The notes beneath the pieces were generated by a model, which saw only the letters and a list, made by a program, of their open reading frames with translations, was not told the DNA's origin and searched no databases. Below are positions 43,236-52,728 of a stretch of DNA of 64,000 nt, in pieces. The translations under genes and the position numbers were made by a program. The stretch comes from Polaribacter sp. MED152 (GTDB lineage: Bacteria; Bacteroidota; Bacteroidia; Flavobacteriales; Flavobacteriaceae), in assembly GCF_000152945.2 (NCBI RefSeq), contig NC_020830.1, positions 2,304,501 to 2,368,500 on the forward strand, given 5' to 3'. Each line of letters starts with the position of its first letter. Position 1 is the first letter of the stretch.

Positions 43236-43845
43236 CACAAAAGAAGAGAAATTAAATATTTTTTCTCATGGCCTAGGCTTGGTTCTAAGTGTTGTAGCTT
43301 TTCCCTTTTTGGTATATAAATCTTTTGATTTTACTGGTTTTTGGCAACCCTTAAGTTTTATTATTTACGGTTTAAGTATGATTGTATTGTATGCAGCATC
43401 AACTTTTTATCATGCAGCAAAAGAGCCTAAAAAAAGAAGAAAATTAAATATTTTCGATCATGCAGCCATTTATGTATTAATTGCTGGCAGTTACTCACCT
43501 TTTTGTTTGGTTGGTTTGAATTCAGATTTAGGTTGGTATATGTTTTTGTTTGTGTGGCTTTTTGCACTAACAGGTATTATTTTGAAATTGTTTTTTACAG
43601 GTAGATTTGATAAAGTTTCTACTGCAATGTACTTGCTTATGGGTTGGCAAGTTATGTTTTTTATAAAACCGCTTATGGAGAGTATTTCTTCTGAAAACTT
43701 TTATTATTTGCTAGCTGGTGGTGTTTTTTATTCTATTGGAGCTGTTTTGTATTCGATTAAGAGAATGCCTTACAATCATGCAATTTTTCACGTTTTTGTG
43801 TTGTTAGGTAGCTTTTCTCACTTCTTAGGTATTTATAATTTATAA
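43207..43845 (+). CDS. TrhA/hemolysin III-family (PAQR-like) membrane protein
   Basis: This is a 212-residue protein with about seven membrane helices. Conserved His-containing motifs of the family are NIFSHGLG, STFYHAAKE, FDHAAIYVLIAGSYSPF and NHAIFHVFVLLGSFSHF, which form the buried metal site seen in PAQR receptors. Bacillus TrhA affects membrane fluidity; the old name hemolysin III does not imply a toxin. Overlap with the acyltransferase gene fits a membrane-lipid theme. Its stop overlaps the stop of the convergent CYTH gene by 6 bases. Confidence 0.88.
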   Translation: MSESLNHLYSTKEEKLNIFSHGLGLVLSVVAFPFLVYKSFDFTGFWQPLSFIIYGLSMIVLYAASTFYHAAKEPKKRRKLNIFDHAAIYVLIAGSYSPFCLVGLNSDLGWYMFLFVWLFALTGIILKLFFTGRFDKVSTAMYLLMGWQVMFFIKPLMESISSENFYYLLAGGVFYSIGAVLYSIKRMPYNHAIFHVFVLLGSFSHFLGIYNL

Positions 43846-44316
43846 TTTCCAAGATGTAAAAGGTTTTTTACTAATATAAGAGTTGTAATATCTAATATCG
43901 CCTGTAACTTCTTTACCTAACCAATTAGGTTTTAAAAATTTTTCTTGCTCCGAATTTAGCTCTATTTCAGCCAAAACTAAACCATTATTGGCTCCTTTAA
44001 ATTCATCTACTTCAAAAGTGAAATGCTCATTTTTTATCAAAAAGCGAGTCTTGTCTATTATATAGGGTTCACATAAAAGCAGCAACTGTTCAGCTTCTTT
44101 TTTATCAATTTCTTTCTCCCATTCAAACCTTGTGGTACCTGTAGCATTAGATTTGCCTTTAATGGTTAGGAAAGCTTTATCATCTTGAATACGAACTCTT
44201 ACTGTTCTGCTTTTATCGGTATTTAAATAACCTTGCTTTATTTTTTTTGTGAGGTATGCTTGCTGTTTATAATCGTTGTTTTTTACCAAAAACTTTCTTT
44301 CTATTTCTAAAGCCAT
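43840..44316 (-). CDS. CYTH-domain protein (triphosphate tunnel metalloenzyme)
   Basis: This is a 158-residue single CYTH domain. The signature ExExK is E4-I-E6-R-K8 in LEIERKFLV. Basic strands VRVRIQDDKAFLTIKGK and FEWEKEID line the tunnel. Such small bacterial CYTH proteins are usually inorganic tripolyphosphatases or have unknown polyphosphate/nucleotide substrates; the class IV adenylate cyclase activity is less likely. It is a single gene on the minus strand, converging on and overlapping the TrhA-like gene by 6 bases. Confidence 0.88.
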   Translation of the reverse strand: MALEIERKFLVKNNDYKQQAYLTKKIKQGYLNTDKSRTVRVRIQDDKAFLTIKGKSNATGTTRFEWEKEIDKKEAEQLLLLCEPYIIDKTRFLIKNEHFTFEVDEFKGANNGLVLAEIELNSEQEKFLKPNWLGKEVTGDIRYYNSYISKKPFTSWKL

Positions 44317-44544
44317 AAAATATGCTACTTCTTATTTTTATATACACCAAAAACATAGTCTGATGCATGGTTTTTTAAAAAATTATCTTCTAATTGAAAA
44401 AGCACTACCTGTTTGAACTATTTTAAAATAGGTGTCTATAAAGTCATCTAAAGTAATAAGTGCCATTAATTGTTATTTAAGACAATATCAATATATTTAA
44501 GCACTAATGTACTTATTTATTACGTTAGTTTACAGTATTTAAAA

Positions 44545-44552
44545 TATATTTG
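44545..44552 (+). promoter_or_regulatory. -7 promoter box of the porZ-like gene
   Basis: TATATTTG matches TAnnTTTG exactly, 17 bases before the ATG at 44569, giving a very short leader. Confidence 0.5.
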
Positions 44553-44568
44553 AACTCTAATATGAATT

Positions 44569-46899
44569 ATGAAGAAATCAATTTTTATATTTTTTTCCTT
44601 TTTATCTTTTATAACTTTTTCTCAAATAGATTACAGCAATTCTTGGGAAGATTTTTATTCTTACAACAACGTAAAAGATTTTGTAAAAGTAGATAATATA
44701 ATTTATGCATTAGTAGATAATGCAGTATTTACCTTTAATGAAAGTACATTAGAAACCGAAAAATTTTCTTCTATTCAAGGTTTGTCTGGCGAAACTACAT
44801 CTGCTATATTTTACAGTACAGTCTACAAAAGATTGGTTGTTGGTTATGAGAATGGCTTAGTTGAAGTGATTGATGAAAATGGAGAAATTACGATATCTTC
44901 TGATATTACCAACTTTAATCAGACTGGCTTTAAAAGTATAAACCATATAGCTGAGTTCGAAAACACATTATACCTAGCAACCCCATTTGCTATAGTAGAA
45001 TATAACCTAGAAAAATTAGAGTTTGGTGATACTTTTTTCATTGGAAACAATTCTACTTCTTTAGTAATTAATGAAACTTTAGTGTTAGATAATACTATTT
45101 ATGCTGTAACTGAAGATGGTATATTTAAAGCAGATGCAACAAGTAATTTGTTGATAGATTTTAATAGTTGGCAACAGAGCTTTCCAAACAGAGAGTTTAG
45201 TAGAATTGTAAGTTTTGATGATGCTATTTATGTGGCAGAAAAAAATACTTTATACCAACTAGTAAATAATAATTTAACCGAAATAAGACGTTTTTCGGAA
45301 CCAATTGTCAATTTAAATTCGTCTGATTCTAATCTAATTATTACTCTAAATAATCAGGCAATAGTATTTGATTCAAGCTTAAATGTTCAGCAAGAAATTA
45401 ACACTACAACAGATTTTAATTTTACGCTTTCTAATGCTTTGTTTGTAAATAACACGATTTATTTAGCCACGAATCAATTTGGAGTGTTGTCTAGAAATTT
45501 GGGGCAAGCTGCAAATTTTACAGAGATTCATCCAGAAGGGCCTTTGTCTAACGATGTGTTTTCAATAGCAGCAAAAGACAACGACCTGTGGGTGGTTTAT
45601 GGAGGTTATAATTTGTTTTACAGTCCATTATTAAAAAGACAAGGATTTAGTCATTATAATGGAGAAGAATGGTTTAATACACCTTTTGATCCTAATTTTC
45701 CAGTGATTGATTTGAATCATGTTTCTATAGATCCAAATGCAGAAAATAGAGTCTACATAAGTTCTTTTGGTGATACAAGTGATATTAATTCGGTTTCAAC
45801 AGGAGGACTTTTAGTAGTAGAGAATAATGAAATAAGCACATTTTACAATCGCTTAAATAGTGGTTTAGAAGATTTAGAACCCACACAACCTAATAGAGTA
45901 ACTTTACGAATAAGCGGTTCTAAATTTGATAGAGAAGGCAATCTTTGGGTAGCCAATATTAATAGAACAGATGAGCTTAAAAGGTTGTCACCCTCTGGAG
46001 TTTGGAGTAGTTATGATTTAAGTGGATTAAAAATCAATCCAACCTTTTTTGGTTTAAGTGAAATTGCAATAGATAACAACCAAACCATTTGGATGGGTAC
46101 TAGAAGAAATGGTATTTATGCCTTTAATGAAAATGGCAATAGAACTAGAGCATTAGTAACCACGCCAAATCTTGGTAATTTGCCAGATACAGATGTGTTA
46201 ACAGTGGCAGTAGACAGATCTAATAGAATTTGGATGGGTACCAGAACAGGAATGGTTGTATTTAGAAATGCATCTACCGTTTTTGATGCAGAAGTTTTAA
46301 ACGCACAACCTGTAATCATAGAAGAAAATGGTGTAGGTGAACGCTTGTTAGGAGACCAAAGAGTAAATACAATAAAGGTTGATGGTGCAGACAACAAATG
46401 GTTTGGAACAGAAAATGGTGGAGTTTTATATACGAATCCTTCAGGAACAACTACCCTGAATAATTTTAGCACTCAAAATTCGCCTTTACCATCTAACAAA
46501 ATTTTGAAAATTGCTATAGATGATTCAAGTGGAAAAGTGTTCTTTGCTACTGAAAAAGGAATAGTTGCCTACAATAGTAATGTAGCACCTTTTGGTGAAG
46601 TTTTAGATGAAGTTTATGCCTACCCAAACCCTGTTTTAAAAAACCATAATACTGTTACAATAACTGGTAGAAATGGAAATAATTTACCTAAAGGTACTAA
46701 TGTAAAAATTCTTGATGTTGCAGGCTATTTAGTTTATGAAACCAATGTTGTAGAAGGGCAAGAAGTTCAAGGAGGTAAAGTAGTTTGGGATAAGCGAAAC
46801 CTTGCAGGTACTAAAGTTTCATCTGGTGTGTATATTGTTTTGTTGTCTAATGATGATGCCTCTGAAACTGCAACAGCTAAAATTGCAATTGTAAATTAA
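44569..46899 (+). CDS. porZ: PorZ-like type IX secretion protein: beta-propellers plus C-terminal sorting domain
   Basis: This 776-residue protein has a signal peptide (SFITFSQ at about 14-20). The body is a series of propeller-type repeats, among them NLWVANINRTDELKRL, QTIWMGTRRNGIYAFNENG, NRIWMGTRTGMVVF and NKWFGTENGGVLY. The last 90 residues form a type A type IX sorting domain: YPNPVLKNHN, VKILDVAGYLVYE and LAGTKVSSGVYIVLL. Two propellers plus such a domain is the layout of PorZ, a member of the attachment complex that modifies type IX cargo. A generic cargo protein with propellers is the alternative. The stop and the recO start share one base (TAATG). Confidence 0.75.
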   Translation: MKKSIFIFFSFLSFITFSQIDYSNSWEDFYSYNNVKDFVKVDNIIYALVDNAVFTFNESTLETEKFSSIQGLSGETTSAIFYSTVYKRLVVGYENGLVEVIDENGEITISSDITNFNQTGFKSINHIAEFENTLYLATPFAIVEYNLEKLEFGDTFFIGNNSTSLVINETLVLDNTIYAVTEDGIFKADATSNLLIDFNSWQQSFPNREFSRIVSFDDAIYVAEKNTLYQLVNNNLTEIRRFSEPIVNLNSSDSNLIITLNNQAIVFDSSLNVQQEINTTTDFNFTLSNALFVNNTIYLATNQFGVLSRNLGQAANFTEIHPEGPLSNDVFSIAAKDNDLWVVYGGYNLFYSPLLKRQGFSHYNGEEWFNTPFDPNFPVIDLNHVSIDPNAENRVYISSFGDTSDINSVSTGGLLVVENNEISTFYNRLNSGLEDLEPTQPNRVTLRISGSKFDREGNLWVANINRTDELKRLSPSGVWSSYDLSGLKINPTFFGLSEIAIDNNQTIWMGTRRNGIYAFNENGNRTRALVTTPNLGNLPDTDVLTVAVDRSNRIWMGTRTGMVVFRNASTVFDAEVLNAQPVIIEENGVGERLLGDQRVNTIKVDGADNKWFGTENGGVLYTNPSGTTTLNNFSTQNSPLPSNKILKIAIDDSSGKVFFATEKGIVAYNSNVAPFGEVLDEVYAYPNPVLKNHNTVTITGRNGNNLPKGTNVKILDVAGYLVYETNVVEGQEVQGGKVVWDKRNLAGTKVSSGVYIVLLSNDDASETATAKIAIVN

Positions 46900-47621
46900 T
46901 GGCAATTGTAACTACAAAAGCAATTGTGCTTAGTGCCATTAAATATGGTGATACCAGTTTAATTGTAAAATGCTATACACAAGAAGAAGGTATTAAAACT
47001 TATATGATTAGAGGTGTTTTAAAACCTAAAAAGAAAGGTATAACTGCTGCTTATTTTCAGCCACTAACCCAATTGAAAATTGTAGCCAATCACAATTCGA
47101 AAAATACATTAAACTCGCTTAAAGAAGTACAGGTTCATCAGCCTTATAAAACAGTATACAGCAATATTGTAAAGCAGTCTGTAGTTTTATTTTTATCTGA
47201 AGTTTTGAGTAATGCCATACAAGAAGAAGAGCAAAATACCACTCTTTATGAGTATTTAGAAACAGCATTACAATGGTTAGATTTGCATGATAATGTTGCC
47301 AACTTTCACTTGTTGTTTTTACTAAATTTAACTGGTTTTCTAGGTTTTTATCCAGACTTGTCTGATCATACTAAAAATGGTTTTGATCTGTTAGAAGGTG
47401 TTTATTCTGATAATTTTGCCAATAAAAATGTAATTCATAAAAACGATTTTTATCAATTTAAAAAGCTGTTAGGCATAAATTTTGATGAAATACAAGAAGT
47501 GTCTTTTAGTAAAGAAGAAAGGCAGGTAGTTTTGCAGATAATAATTCAGTATTTTAAACTACATTTGGGCAATTTTAGAAATCCTAAATCTTTACAAGTT
47601 TTAGAAACCGTTTTTAGTTGA
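46899..47621 (+). CDS. recO: DNA repair protein RecO
   Basis: This is a 240-residue mediator of the RecFOR pathway that helps load RecA on SSB-coated DNA. The N-terminal OB fold has TTKAIVLSAIKYGDTSLIVKCYTQEEG and SYMIRGV-like TYMIRGVLKPKKKG. A helical C-terminal domain with LTGFLGFYPDLS follows. Length is normal. It overlaps the porZ-like stop by one base, and its own stop overlaps the ATG of the receptor gene (TGATG), so the three genes are tightly coupled. Confidence 0.94.
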   Translation: MAIVTTKAIVLSAIKYGDTSLIVKCYTQEEGIKTYMIRGVLKPKKKGITAAYFQPLTQLKIVANHNSKNTLNSLKEVQVHQPYKTVYSNIVKQSVVLFLSEVLSNAIQEEEQNTTLYEYLETALQWLDLHDNVANFHLLFLLNLTGFLGFYPDLSDHTKNGFDLLEGVYSDNFANKNVIHKNDFYQFKKLLGINFDEIQEVSFSKEERQVVLQIIIQYFKLHLGNFRNPKSLQVLETVFS

Positions 47622-50110
47622 TGATGAAGAACATTTTTATTTATTTTATTTTTTTGGTTGGTGGCTCATCTATAGCGCAAACTGTTAAAGTTTTAGATAA
47701 AGAAACAGGCAGAGGAGTTAAAAATGTTAGTATTTTTAATGAGGATAATACTGTAAGTTTATCTACAGATAAAGAAGGGTTTGCAGATGTATCTCTAATT
47801 AAGGATAATGAGGTAATTATATTTTCTCACATCTCATATGCAGTTTATCGCATAAAAAAATCAAACTTAAAAAATCGAAATTTTGTAATTCAACTCATCA
47901 AAGAATCTGAACAACTAGATGAGGTTGTAATTTCTGCATTTAAAAAAGATGTAAAAACCAAACGAATTGCAGAACGAATAGCTGTTGTTTCTAAAAAAGA
48001 TATCCGTAAAATTTCGCCACAAACTTCTGCAGATTTATTAGCAGCAATTCCTGGTATTAAAGTACAAAAATCTCAATTTGGTGGTGGTAGTCCTGTAATT
48101 AGAGGAATGGAATCTAACCGTGTTTTATTGGTGGTAGATGGTGTTAGAATGAACAATGCAATATATAGAAAAGGGCACTTACAAAATTCAATAACACTGT
48201 CTCCTAACTTACTTGAGAAAACAGAGGTTGTGTTTGGACCATCTTCTGTTATTTATGGTTCAGATGCTTTGGGTGGTGTTATTCATTATTACACAAAAAC
48301 ACCTCAATTATCAGAAAATAACGAGGTAAAAAGTCAACTTTTTTCTAGATTTTCAACAGTAAATCAAGAAATAACCACAAGTGTTTCTGCTGAGTTAAGT
48401 TTCGAAAAATGGGCATCTTTTACAAGTATTTCTTATTCTGATTTTGGCGATTTAAGAGCGGGTAAAAATAGAAATCATGGTTTTGAAGATTGGGGTAAAG
48501 TGTTCTATTATTCCGAAAATGTAAATGGGAATTACGCTGCAAATCCTACACTGAATTCAAATCCTAATTTATTAAGAAATACTGGATACAATCAAACAGA
48601 TTTCTTACAAAAGTTTTTCGTGCCTTTGTCAAAAGACACCGATCTTAAAGTAAATTTACAGTATTCTACGTCTTCAGATATTCAAAGGTTTGATAGGTTA
48701 ACAGAGTTAACAGACCTTACAGATGTGTCTTCTTTAAAGTTTGCAGAATGGTATTATGGGCCTCAACAAAGATTTTTATTATCCTCTCAATTAGATGTTC
48801 ATCCGCACAAAAATTGGTTGGAAACAGGAACAATAACAGCTGCTTATCAAAATATAAAAGAGAGTAGAATCCAAAGAAAATTTGGTAGTTTAGATAGGTC
48901 TTATAGAGAGGAAACTGTGAATGTTTTCAGTTTAAATGGCGATTTTTCTGTGCCTTTAGCAAATAATAATTCACGAATTTTATCTTACGGATTTGAGTTT
49001 GCTTATAATGATGTTGCATCGAATTCATTTGGAAAAACCTTAAACATAGAAAATGGTCAAATCAATGGTTTTTCTAATGATTTTAAGGTACAGTCAAGAT
49101 ATCCAGATGGTGGTAGTAACTTTTTAACTTCTGCAGTTTATATTGGTTACAGGCAAGATTTGAATAGAAAATCTACTCTAAACTCTGGTATTCGATTTAC
49201 AAATATTCAGAAAAATGCAACTTGGATCGATGAGACATTTTTAACCTTCGATGATAAAGATATATCTAGAAACAATTCAGCTGTAACAGCCACTTTAGGA
49301 TATGTTTATAAACCAAATACAAATTGGCAATTAAACAGTGTTTTATCTTCTGGTTTTAGATCTCCAAATATTGATGATGTAGGTCGTGTTCGAGAAAAAT
49401 CTGGTAATGTAACTATCCCTAATATTAATGTAAATCCTGAATTTGCATACAATGCAGAGTTTGGTTTACAGAAGTATTTTAATAATAAAAAATTTAGGCT
49501 AGGAGCTAATTTCTATTACACTCTTTTAGATAATTATATTCAAAGAGATTTTGTGTACAATGCAGATGGTTCTATTCAGCAAGTAGAATTTGATGGCGAA
49601 TTCGGAAATGCAGTTAATAATCAAAATAAAGGTACAGCTTATATTTTGGGGTATACAATTAATTATTTGGGTAAAATTTCTAAGACGATTAATACATCAG
49701 GATTTGTAACCTATACAAAGGGTAGAACTTATGATACTGAAGAACCAATGTCATCTATTCCGCCATTATTTGGTCAGTTTGAGGTAAATTATAAGAAAGA
49801 AAAATTGGCTTTAGGAGCAGAGTTTAGATTTAATAGTAAAAAAGATATCGAAGATTTTAATTTTACAGAAGGTACAGACAATCACGATTTAACTCCGATT
49901 GTAAATGCTAATGCTACCAGTGATGAAGATATATACTTTGGTTCTCCTAGTTGGATGACTTTTGGATTAAATGGATCTTATGATGTAAGTACAAATTTTT
50001 CTGTGCAAGCCAGATTAGACAATATTTTTGACGAGCACTACATTGAATTTGCTTCTGGTGTATCTTCTCCAGGAAGAAATTTATCTGTTTCTTTCGTGGC
50101 TAACTTTTAA
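47621..50110 (+). CDS. TonB-dependent outer-membrane receptor
   Basis: This protein of about 829 residues has a signal peptide ending SSIAQ (about residue 19-20). An N-terminal carboxypeptidase-regulatory-like domain (about 22-100: VLDKETGRGVKNVSIFN) leads to the plug: SADLLAAIPGIKVQKSQ, SPVIRGMESNRVLLVVDGVRMNNA and GPSSVIYGSDALGGVIHY. A 22-strand-type barrel follows, and the protein ends in aromatic F (SVSFVANF). The plug wording is close to hemin/ferric-siderophore receptors of the HmuR type, but the substrate cannot be fixed. The ATG at 47621 or 47624 is the real start; an in-frame TTG at 47618 is ignored. Its stop lies 5 bases from the convergent SdpI-family gene. Confidence 0.93.
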   Translation: MMKNIFIYFIFLVGGSSIAQTVKVLDKETGRGVKNVSIFNEDNTVSLSTDKEGFADVSLIKDNEVIIFSHISYAVYRIKKSNLKNRNFVIQLIKESEQLDEVVISAFKKDVKTKRIAERIAVVSKKDIRKISPQTSADLLAAIPGIKVQKSQFGGGSPVIRGMESNRVLLVVDGVRMNNAIYRKGHLQNSITLSPNLLEKTEVVFGPSSVIYGSDALGGVIHYYTKTPQLSENNEVKSQLFSRFSTVNQEITTSVSAELSFEKWASFTSISYSDFGDLRAGKNRNHGFEDWGKVFYYSENVNGNYAANPTLNSNPNLLRNTGYNQTDFLQKFFVPLSKDTDLKVNLQYSTSSDIQRFDRLTELTDLTDVSSLKFAEWYYGPQQRFLLSSQLDVHPHKNWLETGTITAAYQNIKESRIQRKFGSLDRSYREETVNVFSLNGDFSVPLANNNSRILSYGFEFAYNDVASNSFGKTLNIENGQINGFSNDFKVQSRYPDGGSNFLTSAVYIGYRQDLNRKSTLNSGIRFTNIQKNATWIDETFLTFDDKDISRNNSAVTATLGYVYKPNTNWQLNSVLSSGFRSPNIDDVGRVREKSGNVTIPNINVNPEFAYNAEFGLQKYFNNKKFRLGANFYYTLLDNYIQRDFVYNADGSIQQVEFDGEFGNAVNNQNKGTAYILGYTINYLGKISKTINTSGFVTYTKGRTYDTEEPMSSIPPLFGQFEVNYKKEKLALGAEFRFNSKKDIEDFNFTEGTDNHDLTPIVNANATSDEDIYFGSPSWMTFGLNGSYDVSTNFSVQARLDNIFDEHYIEFASGVSSPGRNLSVSFVANF

Positions 50111-50115
50111 CTAGA

Positions 50116-50463
50116 TTATTTAATACGTTTTCCTTCGTCATCGAAGTTTTCATTTATTGCACGTTCTGTTTTAATTAAGCTAACCAAAATTGCTAACGCC
50201 ACAAAAACCATAGGTTGCCAAGTTAATTGTTCTACACTAATACTTGTTAAAACCAAAGCTGCTAGTAAAGAAATACCACTATATTTTAAAAAAGCCACAT
50301 TAAAAGTTGAGTTGGCAAAATGCCAAATATCTTCATTTTGCATGGCTTTTGGAGTTCTGTAACCATATAAACCATTGATTTTTTTTGGTGGAAATTTCCA
50401 GAAAATAATGCTAATTAAAAACAATACACCATTTGTAGTTAATATATAAATATAAGGTTCCAT
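50116..50463 (-). CDS. SdpI-family membrane protein
   Basis: This is a 115-residue protein with about three hydrophobic segments. The loop FPPKKINGLYGYRTPKAMQNEDIWHFAN is the SdpI/YhfL hallmark (GYRTP, then W..AN). Bacillus SdpI gives immunity to the killing factor SdpC and acts as a signalling receptor; in Bacteroidota the role is unknown and no sdpC-like gene is here. It is the last gene in the minus-strand order GNAT - tesB - SdpI-like, 23 bases after tesB. Confidence 0.87.
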   Translation of the reverse strand: MEPYIYILTTNGVLFLISIIFWKFPPKKINGLYGYRTPKAMQNEDIWHFANSTFNVAFLKYSGISLLAALVLTSISVEQLTWQPMVFVALAILVSLIKTERAINENFDDEGKRIK

Positions 50464-50486
50464 TTAAAATCTGTTTTTGTTATATT

Positions 50487-51353
50487 TTATTTTTTTATAG
50501 GTCTCATTAATCCTTCTTGAGCAAAAGAAGCCACCAATTTACCATCTCTGGTAAAAATGTTTCCTCTGCACAAACCTCTTGCACCATAAGCATTTGGTGA
50601 GTCTGCAGAAAAGAGCATCCAATCATTAAAATCAAAATCTCTAAAAAACCACATAGAATGATCTAAACTTGCAGTCATTGTATTTGCAAAACTATAGTTT
50701 TCTGCATTAGGATTAAAGGCTGCATTTAGAACATTATAATCAGAAATATAGGTTAGTATTTGGTGCTTTAATTTTAAGTCCATTTTAGGAATAGTGCCTT
50801 TTAATTTAAACCAAATTTCTTCTTTAGCTTCTTTGTTTTCTGGCTTTAAAGGATTTGGTACAACTACAGGCTTAAATTCAATTGGCCTTTCTATACTTAA
50901 AAAAGACTTGACACCTTTTGGTAAAAAGTCGCCAAATTTTACAGCCATTTCTTCCCAACTCAATAATTCTTCTGGCTGTTTTACATCAAAATTCATTTTT
51001 GTTTGATGCTCAAAACCTTCCTCCTTTTTATGGAAAGATGCAGCAAGAATAAAAATGGTTTTTCCATTTTGGCTAGCAGTTACTCTTCTTGTGGCAAAAC
51101 TACCTCCATCTCTCATAATAGCAACATCATAAGAAATAGGAACCTTCAAATCTCCTGCCTCTAAGAAATAAGAATGCAAAGAGTGCAAAAATCGATTTTC
51201 TGGAATGGTTCTATAAGCTGCATTAACGGCTTGTGCTAAAACTTGACCACCAAAAACAATAGCACTACCTATGGTTACACTTTCTCCTAAAAAAGTACGT
51301 TCATTTACTTCTTCTAAGTTTAATAAGTTTATTAATTCTGCACTTGTTTTCAT
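50487..51353 (-). CDS. tesB: Acyl-CoA thioesterase II
   Basis: This is a 288-residue double-hotdog enzyme that hydrolyses medium- and long-chain acyl-CoA. The first hotdog has FGGQVLAQAVNAAYRTIPENRFLHSLHSYFLEAGD and the second has TASLDHSMWFFRDFDFNDWMLF with the catalytic Asp. The C-terminal SFAQEGLMR carries the catalytic Gln. Length matches E. coli TesB. Its ATG overlaps the GNAT gene stop by 4 bases. Confidence 0.95.
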   Translation of the reverse strand: MKTSAELINLLNLEEVNERTFLGESVTIGSAIVFGGQVLAQAVNAAYRTIPENRFLHSLHSYFLEAGDLKVPISYDVAIMRDGGSFATRRVTASQNGKTIFILAASFHKKEEGFEHQTKMNFDVKQPEELLSWEEMAVKFGDFLPKGVKSFLSIERPIEFKPVVVPNPLKPENKEAKEEIWFKLKGTIPKMDLKLKHQILTYISDYNVLNAAFNPNAENYSFANTMTASLDHSMWFFRDFDFNDWMLFSADSPNAYGARGLCRGNIFTRDGKLVASFAQEGLMRPIKK

Positions 51354-52561
51354 TGGGGTTTATTTTTAAAAGGTAAATTTTGACGAAATGGAGTGGGTTG
51401 CACTCTCATTAAAAATAACTTTATTAATTTATTGGTTATACTTTTCTTATGACGAAGGTACATGGTTAAATCTTGTGGTTCTGCACCTACAGAGCTTTTA
51501 ATTTCGCTTGCTGTTCGTCCAAAGTTCAAGGTTTTTAAATTATGATCAATAGCAATTTTAATATAATCGTAAAGCATTCTTTGATAGATGGCCAATTGTT
51601 TATTTAAACTATAATCTATGCCTACAAAATGTGCATCCAGATTTTTGTTATTTATAACGCCAGTCATAAAACCAACCATTTTATCTTCTAAATAATACGT
51701 TTTAATAATGTAATTGTTATTTAATTGATTGATAAAATCTTTGTAGGTGCTTAAATTAAAATCACTCAAATTAAAAGAAGCATTTTTTGCCACTTTTTTA
51801 TAAAGCTCTTCCATTTTAGGAAGCTGTTCTTCTATAGAGTTTTTGGTTACAGTTTTTACAATTAAACTTGCACTTAATTTAAAGGCTTTTTTTGCTTTAA
51901 CTCTAAATTTGGTTTTAAGGGCTTGTAAATAATCATCAAAATTTTGCCAACTTTCATCTATATGCAATACCATATTAGGCTCAACAGAAAAAGGGTGATA
52001 GTTATAATCTTTTAATTCATTAGTTATTGAAAGAGATTCGTTTACAAAATCTTTTAAAAGAAAAGCATCAATTTGCAATTTATCGTTTTTGTTGACGTAA
52101 TTAAGAATGGCCTTTGCCAATTCTTTAATAGTTTGCTTTTTATCAAAACCGTTCGCTATTAAAATGCCATGTTCTCCACTTACAAAGGTATTACCACAAA
52201 TTAAAAGTTTAAAAGGTTTTTTCTTAGGAAATAAGTTTAATTTTTGACCAAATTCTTTTACTTGTTTCGCAAATGATTCTAAATCATTCTTTACGGTTTC
52301 AAAGTAAAAATCTACTATTTGTATAGAGCCAAAACACTTGGCATTTTGCGCTTCATCTAATAAAACCACATAGAAAAAATCTAAATTTTCATGATTATCT
52401 TCTATTGATTTTAAAAAGGCCTTTTTGAAATAAACATTATCATTAGCATTTAAAGAGCTCCAAACTTTACTAGGTATTTCATCAACAGACGAGTAATAAT
52501 TAGCACTGAGATTTTTAGTGGAACAATTCAAAGAATGTATAGTGTTTTTTTGGTTTTGCAA
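51350..52561 (-). CDS. GNAT-family N-acetyltransferase of the peptidoglycan-biosynthesis/recognition type
   Basis: This is a 403-residue cytosolic protein. The C-terminal half (about 190-370) has the GNAT-like segments LKTKFRVKAKKAFKL, KTYYLEDKMVGFMTGVIN, LDAHFVGIDYSLNKQLAIYQRMLYD and TLNFGRTASEIKSSVGA. These resemble Acetyltransf_6/FemAB-type proteins sometimes annotated 'peptidogalycan biosynthesis/recognition'. The acceptor is unknown. The start seems to be a TTG at 52559-52561, as no early ATG exists in frame. It overlaps tesB by 4 bases. Confidence 0.75.
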   Translation of the reverse strand: MQNQKNTIHSLNCSTKNLSANYYSSVDEIPSKVWSSLNANDNVYFKKAFLKSIEDNHENLDFFYVVLLDEAQNAKCFGSIQIVDFYFETVKNDLESFAKQVKEFGQKLNLFPKKKPFKLLICGNTFVSGEHGILIANGFDKKQTIKELAKAILNYVNKNDKLQIDAFLLKDFVNESLSITNELKDYNYHPFSVEPNMVLHIDESWQNFDDYLQALKTKFRVKAKKAFKLSASLIVKTVTKNSIEEQLPKMEELYKKVAKNASFNLSDFNLSTYKDFINQLNNNYIIKTYYLEDKMVGFMTGVINNKNLDAHFVGIDYSLNKQLAIYQRMLYDYIKIAIDHNLKTLNFGRTASEIKSSVGAEPQDLTMYLRHKKSITNKLIKLFLMRVQPTPFRQNLPFKNKPQ

Positions 52562-52670
52562 AGTTCTTAAAAATAAATCAGTTTAAAAATTTTGCCATAG
52601 AAATAAACAATTATAACGTTTCTTTAACATAGATTAATGAGCACAAATGCACTCTGTTCAATCAAAAAAG

Positions 52671-52678
52671 TATCTTTG
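52671..52678 (+). promoter_or_regulatory. -7 promoter box of the RND efflux operon
   Basis: TATCTTTG is an exact TAnnTTTG match with a leader of about 45 bases before the ATG at 52729. Confidence 0.55.
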
Positions 52679-52728
52679 TAGCCTATTTTAAAAAGCTTGT
52701 TTACAAGTTCACTTCAACTAACTAAGTT

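Noticed and set aside
43207..43845. Hemolysin III as a virulence toxin
   Set aside because: The motifs are those of PAQR/TrhA membrane proteins; the family name is historical.
50116..50463. SdpI-like protein as a bacteriocin immunity system
   Set aside because: No SdpA/B/C-like or peptide toxin genes are nearby; the family is widespread with other roles.
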